Source of the DNA: Fen731 sp964481885
GTDB lineage: Bacteria; Actinomycetota; Humimicrobiia; Humimicrobiales; Humimicrobiaceae
Direction of reading: 5' to 3'
NCBI GenBank assembly: GCA_964481885.1
Contig: CAYZUS010000010.1
Coordinates: 8,348-72,347 of the forward strand
DNA: 64,000 nt
Every line of letters begins with the position of its first letter. Position 1 is the stretch's first letter. The notes under the pieces are model-generated. The model made no database searches. It worked only from the letters and a program-made list of their open reading frames with translations, and was not told where the DNA came from. Shown here in pieces: positions 16,332 to 25,285 of the stretch. The position numbers were made by a program, and so were the translations under genes.

Positions 16332-17195
16332 TTACTCTTTTTTATATGCCAAGGTCCCGGGAAATAAGAATAATTTAAAATCAGGTGTCACTCCGTGCAG
16401 CGACTCCTCTTCGCCAAGGAACAGAAATCCTCCAGGCTTTAGTAAAGAATAAAGGTTTTCGGCCAACAAAGTCTTATACTGTTTTTCATAAAAAAGCATT
16501 ATATTCTTGCAAAATATTAAATCATAAAGATTTAATGATTCTTTTCTGCATGGGCTGAGAAAATCAAAATTTAAAAATGAGACAGCATTCAAATAATCAT
16601 CTTTTATTCTGTATTCAGTTTCACTGCTTTTTAAAAAATATTTTTTTACATCGGCGGCATCCATATTCTGGAGATATTTTTTATTATAACTGACATCGGA
16701 TGGTTTTTCTGCAGCGTTTACATCCAGATTACAAGCCTGTATCTGAAAGGACCAGTCGGGTTTTTTATTTCGGAAGGCATTTTCCAAGGCAAAAAATACA
16801 GAGTAAGACTGAATAAGACTGCTTTTCCCGACTACCAAAGTGCTGATTATTTTGTCTTTCTGCCTTGAATAATTTTCGAAAATATCCGGAAGTATTTCAC
16901 TTATTACAGCATCTGTCTGATCAGGAGAAGATTTGAAATAATATTCATTGAAATCCAGTATATCAAACAGGCTGTTTTTTTCACTTTCATATTCGAAATC
17001 TCTGCTGAGAAGGTAGAGATAATCGTTTATTGCTTTTAGGTTCAGCTGCTCCATTCTCTCGTGAAGTTTTGCTGTTACTGATTCTTTTTTATCAAGATTA
17101 ATGAAAATGCCATGTTCCTCATATAAATAGTTCCTGAATCCAAAGAAAAGTTTATCATTGTATTCCGAAATATCGTTATTAATGTCTATACTCAT
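16332..17195 (-). CDS. CheR-like protein with degenerate methyltransferase motifs
   Basis: 287 aa, homologous to chemotaxis methyltransferase CheR by layout: an N-terminal helical domain (FRNYLYEEHGIFINLDKKES resembles the CheR start), a weak TNETYFFR counterpart (DFNEYYFKSS), and a C-terminal half with DLIFCKNIMLFYEKQ and LLKPGGFLFLGEEESL matching CheR motifs IV-VI. The S-adenosylmethionine-binding motif that reads GCSTGEEAY in the canonical CheR of this window is replaced by VVGKSSLIQSY, so catalysis is doubtful. It may be a binding-only paralogue, or a methyltransferase with a diverged pocket. The ATG at 17195 has AGGA upstream. It lies last in the minus-strand cheY-cheX-HDOD set. Confidence 0.75.
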   Translation of the reverse strand: MSIDINNDISEYNDKLFFGFRNYLYEEHGIFINLDKKESVTAKLHERMEQLNLKAINDYLYLLSRDFEYESEKNSLFDILDFNEYYFKSSPDQTDAVISEILPDIFENYSRQKDKIISTLVVGKSSLIQSYSVFFALENAFRNKKPDWSFQIQACNLDVNAAEKPSDVSYNKKYLQNMDAADVKKYFLKSSETEYRIKDDYLNAVSFLNFDFLSPCRKESLNLYDLIFCKNIMLFYEKQYKTLLAENLYSLLKPGGFLFLGEEESLHGVTPDFKLFLFPGTLAYKKE

Positions 17196-17389
17196 CTGCT
17201 TATTCCTGTTTGACTATTAAAATGTTTAATGAAAAATTAAATGGTCCAAATAACCGCACGATCTCCGTTGACCTTAATCAACTCCGGCAAACCCAACCAC
17301 CTCAACCAAATCATACAATTCCACCGAAACAAACAATCCAATTAATATTATAAAAAATGTATTCAGAAAACTTCCCAAAGAAGCATTGC

Positions 17390-18283
17390 TTAAAAAAACT
17401 TTGACGAATACATTTTTATTACGTCATGAGAGTTTTTTAAATCATCGTCCACCTCAAAAAATATTTTTTCGATATCTATTTTTTTAAAGTAAGGTGAGCT
17501 CTTTTCCAGATTCATCCAACCCTGATTATTTTTAATATCCATTCCTTTGCTGGATTGGACGACTCCAATTTTTTTGGCATTAGTAAGAAGATCTGCAAGT
17601 TTTATTATTGATATCATGCTGGTGTCATTGATATCTGTTAACTCGCTGTGATGATATTTTATGGCATCTGATATATTATCTGGGAAATGCCATATTTTTG
17701 ACAGCATCCCGCCTATCTCTGCATGGTCTATTCCCAATATCTGTCTTTCAGCCTCATAGAAGAAAATATTCTTTTTCCTTGTTTCTTTAATAACTGCCAG
17801 AAACTCAACATGCGCATACTGGTCAAGGCAAATCTTGCCAATATCATGTAAAAGCCCGCATATAAATGGGCTTGAACTGAATTCGATATTTAAAACCTGC
17901 GCAAGCTTATTTGCAGTAATTGCAGTCATTATTGAATGTTTCAGATAGTCTGCTTTGTCAAAAGCATATTCTCCGTCCTGGGGAAACAGCTTAAAAAGCG
18001 ACATCATGAAAACTATGTTTTTGATCTCTCTAAGTCCAAGTATTATCAGTGCGGAATCAAGTGAGCCGACATTCTTTTTCAGGCCGTAAAATGCCGAGTT
18101 GGCCACTTTCAATATACCTGCTGTAATAGAAGGATCTCTTGAGACAAGGTCAGATATCTGTTTCATTGACCTTATATCATTTTCAGACATGCCCATAATT
18201 TCAAAAGCAATATCCGGCAGTATAGGCAGCGAGTCGATTTCAAGCATTTTTTCAAGTATTCTTTGTCTTGTGTCTCTTATCAT
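17390..18283 (-). CDS. HDOD domain signalling protein
   Basis: 297 aa. The HDOD (HD-related output domain) region spans about residues 10-215: LPILPDIAFEIMGM, VSRDPSITAGILKVANSAFYG, SLDSALIILGLREIKNIVF, and the HD-like FICGLLHDIGKICLDQYAH. HDOD proteins usually act as signalling scaffolds linked to chemotaxis, c-di-GMP or stress pathways. The HD pair in LLHDIGK is retained, so phosphohydrolase activity is not excluded. The gene lies between cheX and the degenerate cheR on the minus strand, with spacers of 48 and 194 bp. No clear Shine-Dalgarno sequence precedes the ATG. Confidence 0.85.
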   Translation of the reverse strand: MIRDTRQRILEKMLEIDSLPILPDIAFEIMGMSENDIRSMKQISDLVSRDPSITAGILKVANSAFYGLKKNVGSLDSALIILGLREIKNIVFMMSLFKLFPQDGEYAFDKADYLKHSIMTAITANKLAQVLNIEFSSSPFICGLLHDIGKICLDQYAHVEFLAVIKETRKKNIFFYEAERQILGIDHAEIGGMLSKIWHFPDNISDAIKYHHSELTDINDTSMISIIKLADLLTNAKKIGVVQSSKGMDIKNNQGWMNLEKSSPYFKKIDIEKIFFEVDDDLKNSHDVIKMYSSKFF

Positions 18284-18331
18284 TTTAGTTTAAAAAATCA
18301 TGTTTATTAAAGTTTATTAAAACATAAAATG

Positions 18332-18799
18332 TTATTTTACTTTATAGCTGAATTCAATATAAAATTTTCCGCAATCGACCTCAAAAGGTATTACAATAGG
18401 CTCCATCTCGTTTAGAGGCGGTATTTCAAAATCTTTTCCCTGTATAACCAGGGGAAGAGATAAAGCCATTTCCTCACCGGTGATAAGCGCTATCTCATTT
18501 TTCATTCCGCCGGCTACCATATTGGATATTTCGCCGATGGCGTCGTTTACATCTCCATCAATTTCTTTATATTCCATTCCAAGCATGTTTGAAGTTACTT
18601 TTAACGCAACAGCCTTTTCAAAATGCGACAAAACAGACATTGTAACCTTACCGGTCAAACCCATTATACCTGTTATTTCACTGCGCAGTTTTATTTTGTC
18701 TTTATTAAAAGGAAGGCTGTCCTTAGGGTCCATCATTATCATTGTACCAAAAACATCTTTGACTATCTTTATGATTGCTGCTATATATTTTTCTTTCAT
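18332..18799 (-). CDS. cheX: CheX-type chemotaxis phosphatase
   Basis: 155-aa protein of the CheC/CheX/FliY phosphatase family, which dephosphorylates CheY-P. The catalytic motif region reads AIGEISNMVAGGMKNEI at about residues 87-103, with the Glu (E90) and Asn (N93) spaced as in CheX (E-x2-N). Length and single active site fit CheX and not the two-site CheC. It is preceded by GGGAG 5 bases upstream and lies directly downstream of a cheY on the same strand, which supports pairing with that regulator. Confidence 0.85.
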   Translation of the reverse strand: MKEKYIAAIIKIVKDVFGTMIMMDPKDSLPFNKDKIKLRSEITGIMGLTGKVTMSVLSHFEKAVALKVTSNMLGMEYKEIDGDVNDAIGEISNMVAGGMKNEIALITGEEMALSLPLVIQGKDFEIPPLNEMEPIVIPFEVDCGKFYIEFSYKVK

Positions 18800-18937
18800 A
18801 CGGCTCCCAACATATTTTATGCCTCTGCATTTTTTTATTTTTTTTGCGTCTCAGGATATCTTTACTTTATTCCAATATAAAAAGTTTAGTTAGTATTACA
18901 ATTTTATGTTTTATCCTTTGCGTTTTATACTATTTTT

Positions 18938-19315
18938 TTATGACCCAAAACATCTGTCTATTTTTTTCTCAAGAGCTATGGATGTGAAGGGTTTTGTAAT
19001 ATAGTTATCCACACCATTATCCATAGCTTCCTCCATTTTGCCGGTACTTCCCTCAGTTGTTATCATCATTATAACAATCTTTTTTTTCGTTCTTATGGCT
19101 CTTACTTTTTTTACAAATTCAAGTCCGTCAAGGTTTGGCATGTTCCAGTCACTTAAGATCAGGTCAGTTTTACCTGGATTAAATACTTTTAACCCCTCCA
19201 CTCCGTCTCCTGCTTCAGTTATGGTGGCATCAGCATACTTGCCCTCTTCAATTGCCCGTTTTATTATTTTTCGCATTACTGCAGAATCATCAACCACAAG
19301 TATATTGAGCCCCAT
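18938..19315 (-). CDS. cheY: CheY-type single-domain response regulator
   Basis: 125 aa, a receiver domain only. Acidic pair D9-D10 (VVDDS), phosphoacceptor D56 (ILSDWNMPNLDG), switch Thr in MMITTEGS, and conserved Lys in YITKPF. The sequence DWNMPNMDG-like and length are typical of motor-binding CheY. GGGAGG precedes the ATG. A sigma-28-like promoter lies upstream at 19389-19416. It is the first gene of the minus-strand set ahead of cheX, so it is the most likely motor regulator here. Confidence 0.9.
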   Translation of the reverse strand: MGLNILVVDDSAVMRKIIKRAIEEGKYADATITEAGDGVEGLKVFNPGKTDLILSDWNMPNLDGLEFVKKVRAIRTKKKIVIMMITTEGSTGKMEEAMDNGVDNYITKPFTSIALEKKIDRCFGS

Positions 19316-19388
19316 AGTTACCTCCCATAAAATTAAATCAATAAAACCAATAAAATAATATTTATTTTATATTATTATTCATTACATT

Positions 19389-19416
19389 ATATCGGAATAT
19401 TTTAAACATAAATTTA
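19389..19416 (-). promoter_or_regulatory. sigma-28-type promoter for cheY (minus strand)
   Basis: On the minus strand, TAAATTTA (19416-19409; 6 of 8 to TAAAGTTT) is followed after 12 bases by TCCGATAT (19396-19389; 6 of 8 to GCCGATAA). It lies 74 bases upstream of the cheY start. Confidence 0.5.
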
Positions 19417-19502
19417 ATTATTTTTTTCAATAATATATTCAAATATATTTTAACATAATTAATTATTATTTCAAATTATCCCGATATATTTTCAATATTT
19501 GG

Positions 19503-19558
19503 AATTACTGCCATATAAGCTGAATCTGAGCCATTGGGCAGATTTTTCAGCAGTAATT
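19503..19558. ncRNA. candidate structured element (long interrupted hairpin)
   Basis: Outer stem AATTACTG (19503-19510) with CAGTAATT (19551-19558). Inner stem CTGAA/TTCAG (19520-19524 with 19546-19550), extended by TCTG/CAGA across a three-base bulge, with a 10-base loop. A second perfect hairpin, AGGCAAT-CGGGC-ATTGCCT, lies at 19598-19616. The function is unknown; it could be an RNA leader, a small RNA, or a DNA-binding palindrome. Confidence 0.35.
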
Positions 19559-19840
19559 TACCTGATATTATATGTATAGTTGCTTTGGAAACAGTTCAGG
19601 CAATCGGGCATTGCCTTGCACCGATAATGCTCAGGAAACGTTTTTGAAAGGATAATATTGGTAATATTGGCATTGTTATTTTGGAAAACAAGCTGTTGGT
19701 CAGGTATGGATATATTGAGATTTTAGTTGCAGAATGGCCCACAGTTAATCTTAAGAATTCAATAAAGATTTAAATATTGATTCAAAAATATCTTTAATAA
19801 ATGATGAATAATATTTATAAACATTTTTACAAATTTTATT

Positions 19841-19867
19841 TTACTATTTTAAATAAAATGCCGATAA
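19841..19867 (+). promoter_or_regulatory. sigma-28-type promoter for the chemoreceptor operon
   Basis: A perfect GCCGATAA lies at 19860-19867, 82 bases before the receptor ATG. The -35 region (19841-19848, TTACTATT) is weak, 4 of 8. Receptor genes are classic members of the FliA/SigD regulon. Confidence 0.55.
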
Positions 19868-19949
19868 ATTCTATAAGTTAAATACATTTATGTGTTTAAG
19901 ATGTTTCTATGAAAAATAGAAAAAATAAAAAAGAGAAAAAGGAGTCGAA

Positions 19950-21887
19950 ATGGCAATTACAGCTGATAGAAAATTAGCCAGGCCGGGATCACAGTCCATG
20001 GATCTTGCAAAAAAGGAAGACCTGACTGAGAGAAGGGACGTAGCCAAAAAGCTTGCCCAGGAAAAAACAAAAGCCAGAACGCTTGCCAAGACACAGCAGA
20101 TAGCTGAAAGGCTCGCAGCAGCAACAGAACAGTCTGCTTCAAGCATCCAGGAAATAAGGGCAAGTGCAGAAGAGCTTGTTTCAGCAGTGGACCAGGTTTC
20201 CAATGCAGTGGAACAGGTTTTAAGTGAAGTCGAACAGGCAGAGGTTGTTATTAAAGCAGGAAACGTGGCAGCCAAAGGCGCTGATGTAAAAGCATCATCT
20301 GCTGCAAATTATGCTGAAACCATTGCCAAACTGCTAAACAAGAATATTGCAGATATTAATGTGGCAATTGAAGGTGTGCAAAAAGCTGCGCAGTTAAATG
20401 CGGAAGCTGTTAAAAGTGGTAATGAACTTATAAAACAGGGTGAAGAAATCGGTGAAATAGTCCAGTCTGTAACCCAGATTGCTGACCAGACAAACCTGTT
20501 GGCACTAAATGCTGCAATAGAAGCAGCGCGTGCAGGTGAGCATGGCCGTGGTTTTGCTGTTGTTGCTGATGAAGTAAGAAACCTTGCAGAGGTCAGCGAA
20601 AAATCAGCAAGACAGATAAACGAGCTGGTTGAAAAAGTCCAGAACAGCATAAAAGAAGCTGCAGAAAAGGTTACAAAAACCGGAAACAATGCCCAGAAAG
20701 CAACCACGGAGGCTGGAGAAATTGCATTAGGTCTCGGTACAATAATTGCTGCAGTAAATGACCTTCAGTCAGTTGCAAAAGAAGTGGCCACACAGTGCAG
20801 AGAAATGAGCGCCCTTATGGGTGATCTTACTTCTACTACAGGCTCAATAACTAAAAATACTGAGGAAGTAAGCACAGCCATAAAGCAAATTGATGCCTCA
20901 CTCAGGGAGCAGACAAAAGCATTTGCAGATATTGAAAAAGCATCTGATGAGCTGGTTGAAATGGCTGACAGGATCAAGACCTCCACGACCGATAACAAAG
21001 CCGCTGAAGAAATAGCTGCATCATCTGAAGAACTTTCTGCAACAATAGAAGAGACAAATTCAAGCATGGAACAGATTGTCACAGGCATTACCCAGGTGGC
21101 AAAAGGCGCAAGTGGTGTTGCCGAAGGAACTGATACTGCAAACGAACAGGCAAAGACAATAGGTACCCAGACAAATTTTGTAAGAGAAAGCGCCGAAAAA
21201 TTTGCAAAAGTTTTGCAGGCCAATGAGACTGATTACAGCAAAGCAAAAGATGCATTTACAGAAATTGTCAAACAGGTCGGTGATATGGGAAATGACAACC
21301 TCACAGTAGCAACAGAACTTGCAACACTTGTTTCCGATTTAAGAAATATTTTAAAGATTGTTGATAATATAACAATGGTAGCTGTACAAACCAACCTTCT
21401 TGCCGTAAATGGTTCAATTGAAGCTGCAAGGGCAGGAGAATACGGCCGTGGATTTTCAGTTGTAGCCGCAGATGTTAGGACCCTGGCAAATGAATCTTCC
21501 GAAGCTGCTGACAAGATCCAGGCTATGATACAGAATGTTGAAACACAGATAATCCAGGTTACAGACGATGTAAGAAAAGCCGGAGATTTGGCAATTGAAC
21601 AGCAGAAAAGAGGAGTTGTAATTCTTGAAGATGCTGAAGTAATAATAAAAACTTCGGGTGAAGCAACCGGTGTTGCCAATGAGGTTGAAGCCGCAGCAGT
21701 CGAACAGGTAAAAAGAGTCGAGCAGGTAAGCAAAGCAACCGAACAGATAGCAGCCGCAGCAGAAGAGGCATCATCCGCAGTAGAGCAGTCAACCAAGGCA
21801 GCAGATGAACAGAAACGTGCCATGAATGAAATAGCTGAGGCAGTTGAAGAGATAGCCGGAATAGCTGACGAACTCCAGGCTCTGTAG
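19950..21887 (+). CDS. soluble methyl-accepting chemotaxis protein with two signalling tips
   Basis: 645-aa chemoreceptor without membrane segments or a recognisable sensor domain, so probably cytoplasmic. It contains two complete-looking MCP signalling hairpin tips in one chain: NLLALNAAIEAARAGEHGRG (residues about 183-202) and NLLAVNGSIEAARAGEYGRG (about 483-502), exactly 300 residues apart. Flanking coiled-coil segments recur (SSIQEIRASAEELV near 65 and ELSATIEETNSSMEQI near 361). The first tip is canonical; the second has NGS for NAA and VAADVRTLANES for VADEVRNLAE. A perfect AAGGAG precedes the ATG. It is followed by the triple-CheW gene, its likely partner. It probably signals internal state through CheW and CheA; the ligand is unknown. 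Confidence 0.93.
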   Translation: MAITADRKLARPGSQSMDLAKKEDLTERRDVAKKLAQEKTKARTLAKTQQIAERLAAATEQSASSIQEIRASAEELVSAVDQVSNAVEQVLSEVEQAEVVIKAGNVAAKGADVKASSAANYAETIAKLLNKNIADINVAIEGVQKAAQLNAEAVKSGNELIKQGEEIGEIVQSVTQIADQTNLLALNAAIEAARAGEHGRGFAVVADEVRNLAEVSEKSARQINELVEKVQNSIKEAAEKVTKTGNNAQKATTEAGEIALGLGTIIAAVNDLQSVAKEVATQCREMSALMGDLTSTTGSITKNTEEVSTAIKQIDASLREQTKAFADIEKASDELVEMADRIKTSTTDNKAAEEIAASSEELSATIEETNSSMEQIVTGITQVAKGASGVAEGTDTANEQAKTIGTQTNFVRESAEKFAKVLQANETDYSKAKDAFTEIVKQVGDMGNDNLTVATELATLVSDLRNILKIVDNITMVAVQTNLLAVNGSIEAARAGEYGRGFSVVAADVRTLANESSEAADKIQAMIQNVETQIIQVTDDVRKAGDLAIEQQKRGVVILEDAEVIIKTSGEATGVANEVEAAAVEQVKRVEQVSKATEQIAAAAEEASSAVEQSTKAADEQKRAMNEIAEAVEEIAGIADELQAL

Positions 21888-21951
21888 AATTTTTAGCTAG
21901 ACTAAAGATTCCTGTAATAATTTTATTTAATTATTGAATTGGAGTATTTAT

Positions 21952-24045
21952 ATGATTGAGACAATGGAAGAAATAAAAACTGAAAAGCAGGTGAAAAACG
22001 TCGCTAAGAAGGAAAGGGAGCTGGTCATATTTAAACTCGGAGACGAAGAATTCGGTGTAAGTATTGAATACGTCAAAGAGATTGTGAAACTGCCGGAAAT
22101 TACCCTGATTCCTAACAGCATAGATTACATAGCAGGTATATGTAATCTAAGAGGCAGCGTATTGCCTGTAATTGATACAAGGATAAGGTTTAACCTCTCA
22201 AAAAAAGAAACAACCGCACAGACAAGGCTGCTGGTTGTCGATTTGGGTGGGGAAACAACGGGCCTGATTGTTGATGCCGTATCACAGGTATTAAGCATCA
22301 GTGAGGATATCGTGGACCCGGCTCCGAGAGCGGCGGCGGGCATTGATAAAGATTTCCTTGATGGTGTCGTAAAGCTTAATGACGGGAAAAGGCTCGTTTT
22401 GCTTCTAAATCTTACAGAAGTATTTTCGGCCCAGACTGAAAAAGCCAAAGTAAAAGGAAAAACAAGCTATGGGATGAAAAACGAGACAGAAGAGTCCAAT
22501 CTGGCAAAGCAGGCCATGGACGAAGAGCAGCTTGTATCATTTCTTTTATCTGATGAGGAATATGCTTTTGATATTGACAGTGTAAGGGAAATATTAAGGG
22601 TCATAGAAATAACGGAAGTTCCTAATGTTCCAAATTATGTACTCGGCCTTTTAAACATAAGGGACCAGATACTGCCAATACTTGACTTAAGGACAATGCT
22701 TTCAATCAAGCATCTCGGTAAAGAATTATATGATGTTCTTGATGAAGTAAAAACTGTTCATAATGAATGGGTATCTTTGCTTGAACAATGTGTCAATGAC
22801 GGCACTGGCTTTTCCGGCCAGAAAGATCCTCACTTTTGCAGGCTCGGAATGTGGATAGAAAGCTTTAAGAGCAATAACAATAACTTAACAGCAATGGTGG
22901 CCAAGCTTGTCGAACCGCATAATGCGCTCCATAGTTATTCAGACGTGGTGACAGCCGAAGCGGCAAAATCAAAAGAGGGCGCACTCAAGATGATAAATGA
23001 CAAAGTTATCCCGCTGAAAAACAACATACTGGATACATTTACAAAGATTGTTGAGAGTTTTTATTCTACAATCAAAGACGAACAGAGGATACTTGTTATA
23101 GAATCAGCCGGTACGACCATAGGACTTGTTGTTGACCATGTAAATGAAGTAGTAAGGATACCAAAAAATATTATTGATGAGACCCCTTCAATAATTGCTT
23201 CTTCAGGCAAGGAGATAAGCGGCGTTGCAAAGATGAACGGCGGCAAAAGAATAATCATGATAATGGATGAAAAAACACTTTTTAAAGGTGATAAACAAAT
23301 GTTAAACGAGATGGCCAAAGGCAGTTCAGGATCGGATAAGAATGTTTCAGAAGCAAAAAAAGATCTGGACGAGGATCAGTTCGTGACATTTAAAATTGGA
23401 AATGAGGAGTATGGCGTACAGATAATGAAGGTTCAGGAAATAAACCGCCTTTCAGAAATCACCTCTATTCCAAAAGCTCCATATTTTATTGATGGAGTTA
23501 CCAATTTAAGAGGCAATGTCATCCCTATCATTGATATAAGAAAAAGATTTGCCATGGATATCAAAACAGACGATTACCGAACAAGAATTATTGTAGTCGA
23601 TATCGCAGGAAAAAAGACGGGCCTTAAAGTCGATATGGTAAACGAAGTACTGCGCCTTTACAGAAGTGATATTGAAGAAGCACCGGGCATCATTTCAACT
23701 AATGTTGATTCTGATTTCATTGAAGGAATAGGGAAAATCGATAATGGTAAGAGGATGATAATACTTTTAAATGTTGAAAAGATCCTTACCAATAAGGAAA
23801 TCGATGCTTTAAAGTCAATGGACAAGAGTGATTCATCAGAGAAAAATGTAAAACCTCAGGCAAAAAAAGAAGAGCCGGTGGAAGAAGTAAAACAAAAAAG
23901 CCAGGCATTAGAAATTTCTGAGGAGAAATCTGAAGAACCGGAAGCAATAGCAGAACCTGTAAAAGCTGTAAGCGCAAAAAACGGTGCAAAGAAAAAAGCT
24001 GCAGATGACGATGACAAGGATACGGGTTTTACAATGTCTGAATAG
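21952..24045 (+). CDS. triple-CheW scaffold protein with an inserted zinc-binding CZB domain
   Basis: 697 aa. Three CheW domains in tandem: about residues 23-158 (YIAGICNLRGSVLPVIDTR), 193-444 and 475-612 (FIDGVTNLRGNVIPIIDIRK). The middle CheW is split: its first half ends at DLRTML (about 250) and its second half resumes near ILVIESAGTTIGLVV (about 380). The insert matches a chemoreceptor zinc-binding (CZB) domain with ligands H270 (HNEW), C296 (CRLGMW), H323 and H327 (HNALH). An acidic/basic low-complexity tail (613-697) follows. The ATG at 21952 has GGAG at 7 bases; the upstream TTG at 21934 is rejected. It would link receptor and CheA and add a zinc- or oxidant-responsive input (inference from CZB biology). 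Confidence 0.9.
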   Translation: MIETMEEIKTEKQVKNVAKKERELVIFKLGDEEFGVSIEYVKEIVKLPEITLIPNSIDYIAGICNLRGSVLPVIDTRIRFNLSKKETTAQTRLLVVDLGGETTGLIVDAVSQVLSISEDIVDPAPRAAAGIDKDFLDGVVKLNDGKRLVLLLNLTEVFSAQTEKAKVKGKTSYGMKNETEESNLAKQAMDEEQLVSFLLSDEEYAFDIDSVREILRVIEITEVPNVPNYVLGLLNIRDQILPILDLRTMLSIKHLGKELYDVLDEVKTVHNEWVSLLEQCVNDGTGFSGQKDPHFCRLGMWIESFKSNNNNLTAMVAKLVEPHNALHSYSDVVTAEAAKSKEGALKMINDKVIPLKNNILDTFTKIVESFYSTIKDEQRILVIESAGTTIGLVVDHVNEVVRIPKNIIDETPSIIASSGKEISGVAKMNGGKRIIMIMDEKTLFKGDKQMLNEMAKGSSGSDKNVSEAKKDLDEDQFVTFKIGNEEYGVQIMKVQEINRLSEITSIPKAPYFIDGVTNLRGNVIPIIDIRKRFAMDIKTDDYRTRIIVVDIAGKKTGLKVDMVNEVLRLYRSDIEEAPGIISTNVDSDFIEGIGKIDNGKRMIILLNVEKILTNKEIDALKSMDKSDSSEKNVKPQAKKEEPVEEVKQKSQALEISEEKSEEPEAIAEPVKAVSAKNGAKKKAADDDDKDTGFTMSE

Positions 24046-24154
24046 CTTAAACATTATTGTTAAATGAGTAAACGCCTTTAACAATAATAAATGAGCAATT
24101 CAAACTGAAGAGTGGATTTTTTAGTAAAAGTATTTGGAAAAGCTATTTTAGACA

Positions 24155-25270
24155 ATGTATACAAAACAAATAAATGTATTGATTTGTGATGACTCTGCAT
24201 TGATGCGGAAGATTTTAAGATCAATAATAGAAGAAGATCCTGGGCTTGTTGTTATCGGGACAGCAAGGGATGGGTTGGATGCTGTAGAAAAAGCAAGAGA
24301 CCTCAAACCTGATGTAATAACGATGGATATCAACATGCCCAGGCAGGACGGCATCACTTCGATGCAGCAAATAGTTTCTGAAGGACTTGCTCCTGTGATT
24401 ATGCTTTCGTCACTTACCCAGGAAGGCGCCATGGCGACTTTTGAAGCGTTGGAACTGGGAGCTTTTGATTATGTTGCAAAACCCGGCGGTACGATTTCTA
24501 CAAACTTAGATGTGATATCAGACGAATTAAGATCAAAGATAAAGGCTGCTGCCACTTCAGATGTTTTAAGAAAGTTAAGAAAGAGCACAGACTATTATGA
24601 AAGCGTAAGAAACAGATCTGACAGACAACTGAAAAAAGAAAAAGACAGAAGCGCTCTTTCAAGAATTTTAACACAGAGAAAAGGAGCAGGTCTTGGATAT
24701 AAGGCGGTAGCAATAGGCATCTCCACAGGCGGGCCTAAAACAATTTTAAATGTACTGCCTTATCTGCCGAAAGATTTAAATGCTGCAATATTTCTGGTGC
24801 AGCATATGCCGCCTAATTTTACGGCAACATTTGCTGCAAGGATCAATACTGCATCTGAAATGGTGTGTGTGGAAGCTGAAAATGGCATGCTGGTAAAACC
24901 GGGCGTCATATATCTGGCAAGAGGCGGTCGGCACCTCACCCTTTTTAAAAAAAGTACCGGAGAAATAATAATAAGAACACCTGACAGGCCTGAGCATCTT
25001 TTTGTACCTTCGGTGGATGTTATGATGCAGTCAGTACTGTCAACTTACAAGGCGGACACAGTGGGAGTTATCATGACAGGAATGGGTCATGACGGAGCAG
25101 CGCAGATGGCCAAAATAAAGGAGGCAGACGGAATTACGATCGCTGAAAGTGAGGAAAGCGCAATAGTTTTCGGGATGCCTGCTGAAGCAATCAAGCTTGG
25201 CTGTATTGACAGTATTCTGCCATCATGGAAGATAGCTGATGAAATAATAAGATCCGTGAAAAGTAACTAA
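24155..25270 (+). CDS. cheB: chemotaxis methylesterase/deamidase CheB
   Basis: 371 aa. An N-terminal receiver domain (residues 6-125) has phosphoacceptor D58 (TMDINMPRQDG), followed by a charged linker (about 140-180) and a C-terminal methylesterase domain with catalytic S190 (GISTGGP), H217 (QHMPPNFT) and D313 (MTGMGHDGA). It removes methyl groups from receptor glutamates and may deamidate glutamines. It follows the triple-CheW gene by 109 bp and precedes the HEAT protein. All catalytic residues are intact, so adaptation by methylation should work with the canonical CheR downstream. Confidence 0.95.
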   Translation: MYTKQINVLICDDSALMRKILRSIIEEDPGLVVIGTARDGLDAVEKARDLKPDVITMDINMPRQDGITSMQQIVSEGLAPVIMLSSLTQEGAMATFEALELGAFDYVAKPGGTISTNLDVISDELRSKIKAAATSDVLRKLRKSTDYYESVRNRSDRQLKKEKDRSALSRILTQRKGAGLGYKAVAIGISTGGPKTILNVLPYLPKDLNAAIFLVQHMPPNFTATFAARINTASEMVCVEAENGMLVKPGVIYLARGGRHLTLFKKSTGEIIIRTPDRPEHLFVPSVDVMMQSVLSTYKADTVGVIMTGMGHDGAAQMAKIKEADGITIAESEESAIVFGMPAEAIKLGCIDSILPSWKIADEIIRSVKSN

Positions 25271-25285
25271 AAAAAGGAAATTGGA

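Larger units (their letters stand above)
19316..19949. other. 634-bp divergent intergenic region between cheY and the receptor gene
   Basis: Very AT-rich at both ends, with a less AT-rich centre (19500-19650) holding two stable inverted repeats. It carries one sigma-28-like promoter for each direction. No open frame longer than a few dozen codons with a ribosome site was found. Confidence 0.6.

Noticed and set aside
19620..19627. ACCGATAA in the cheY-receptor spacer
   Set aside because: No -35 element at the right spacing, and it overlaps the second hairpin; the perfect site at 19860 is better placed.
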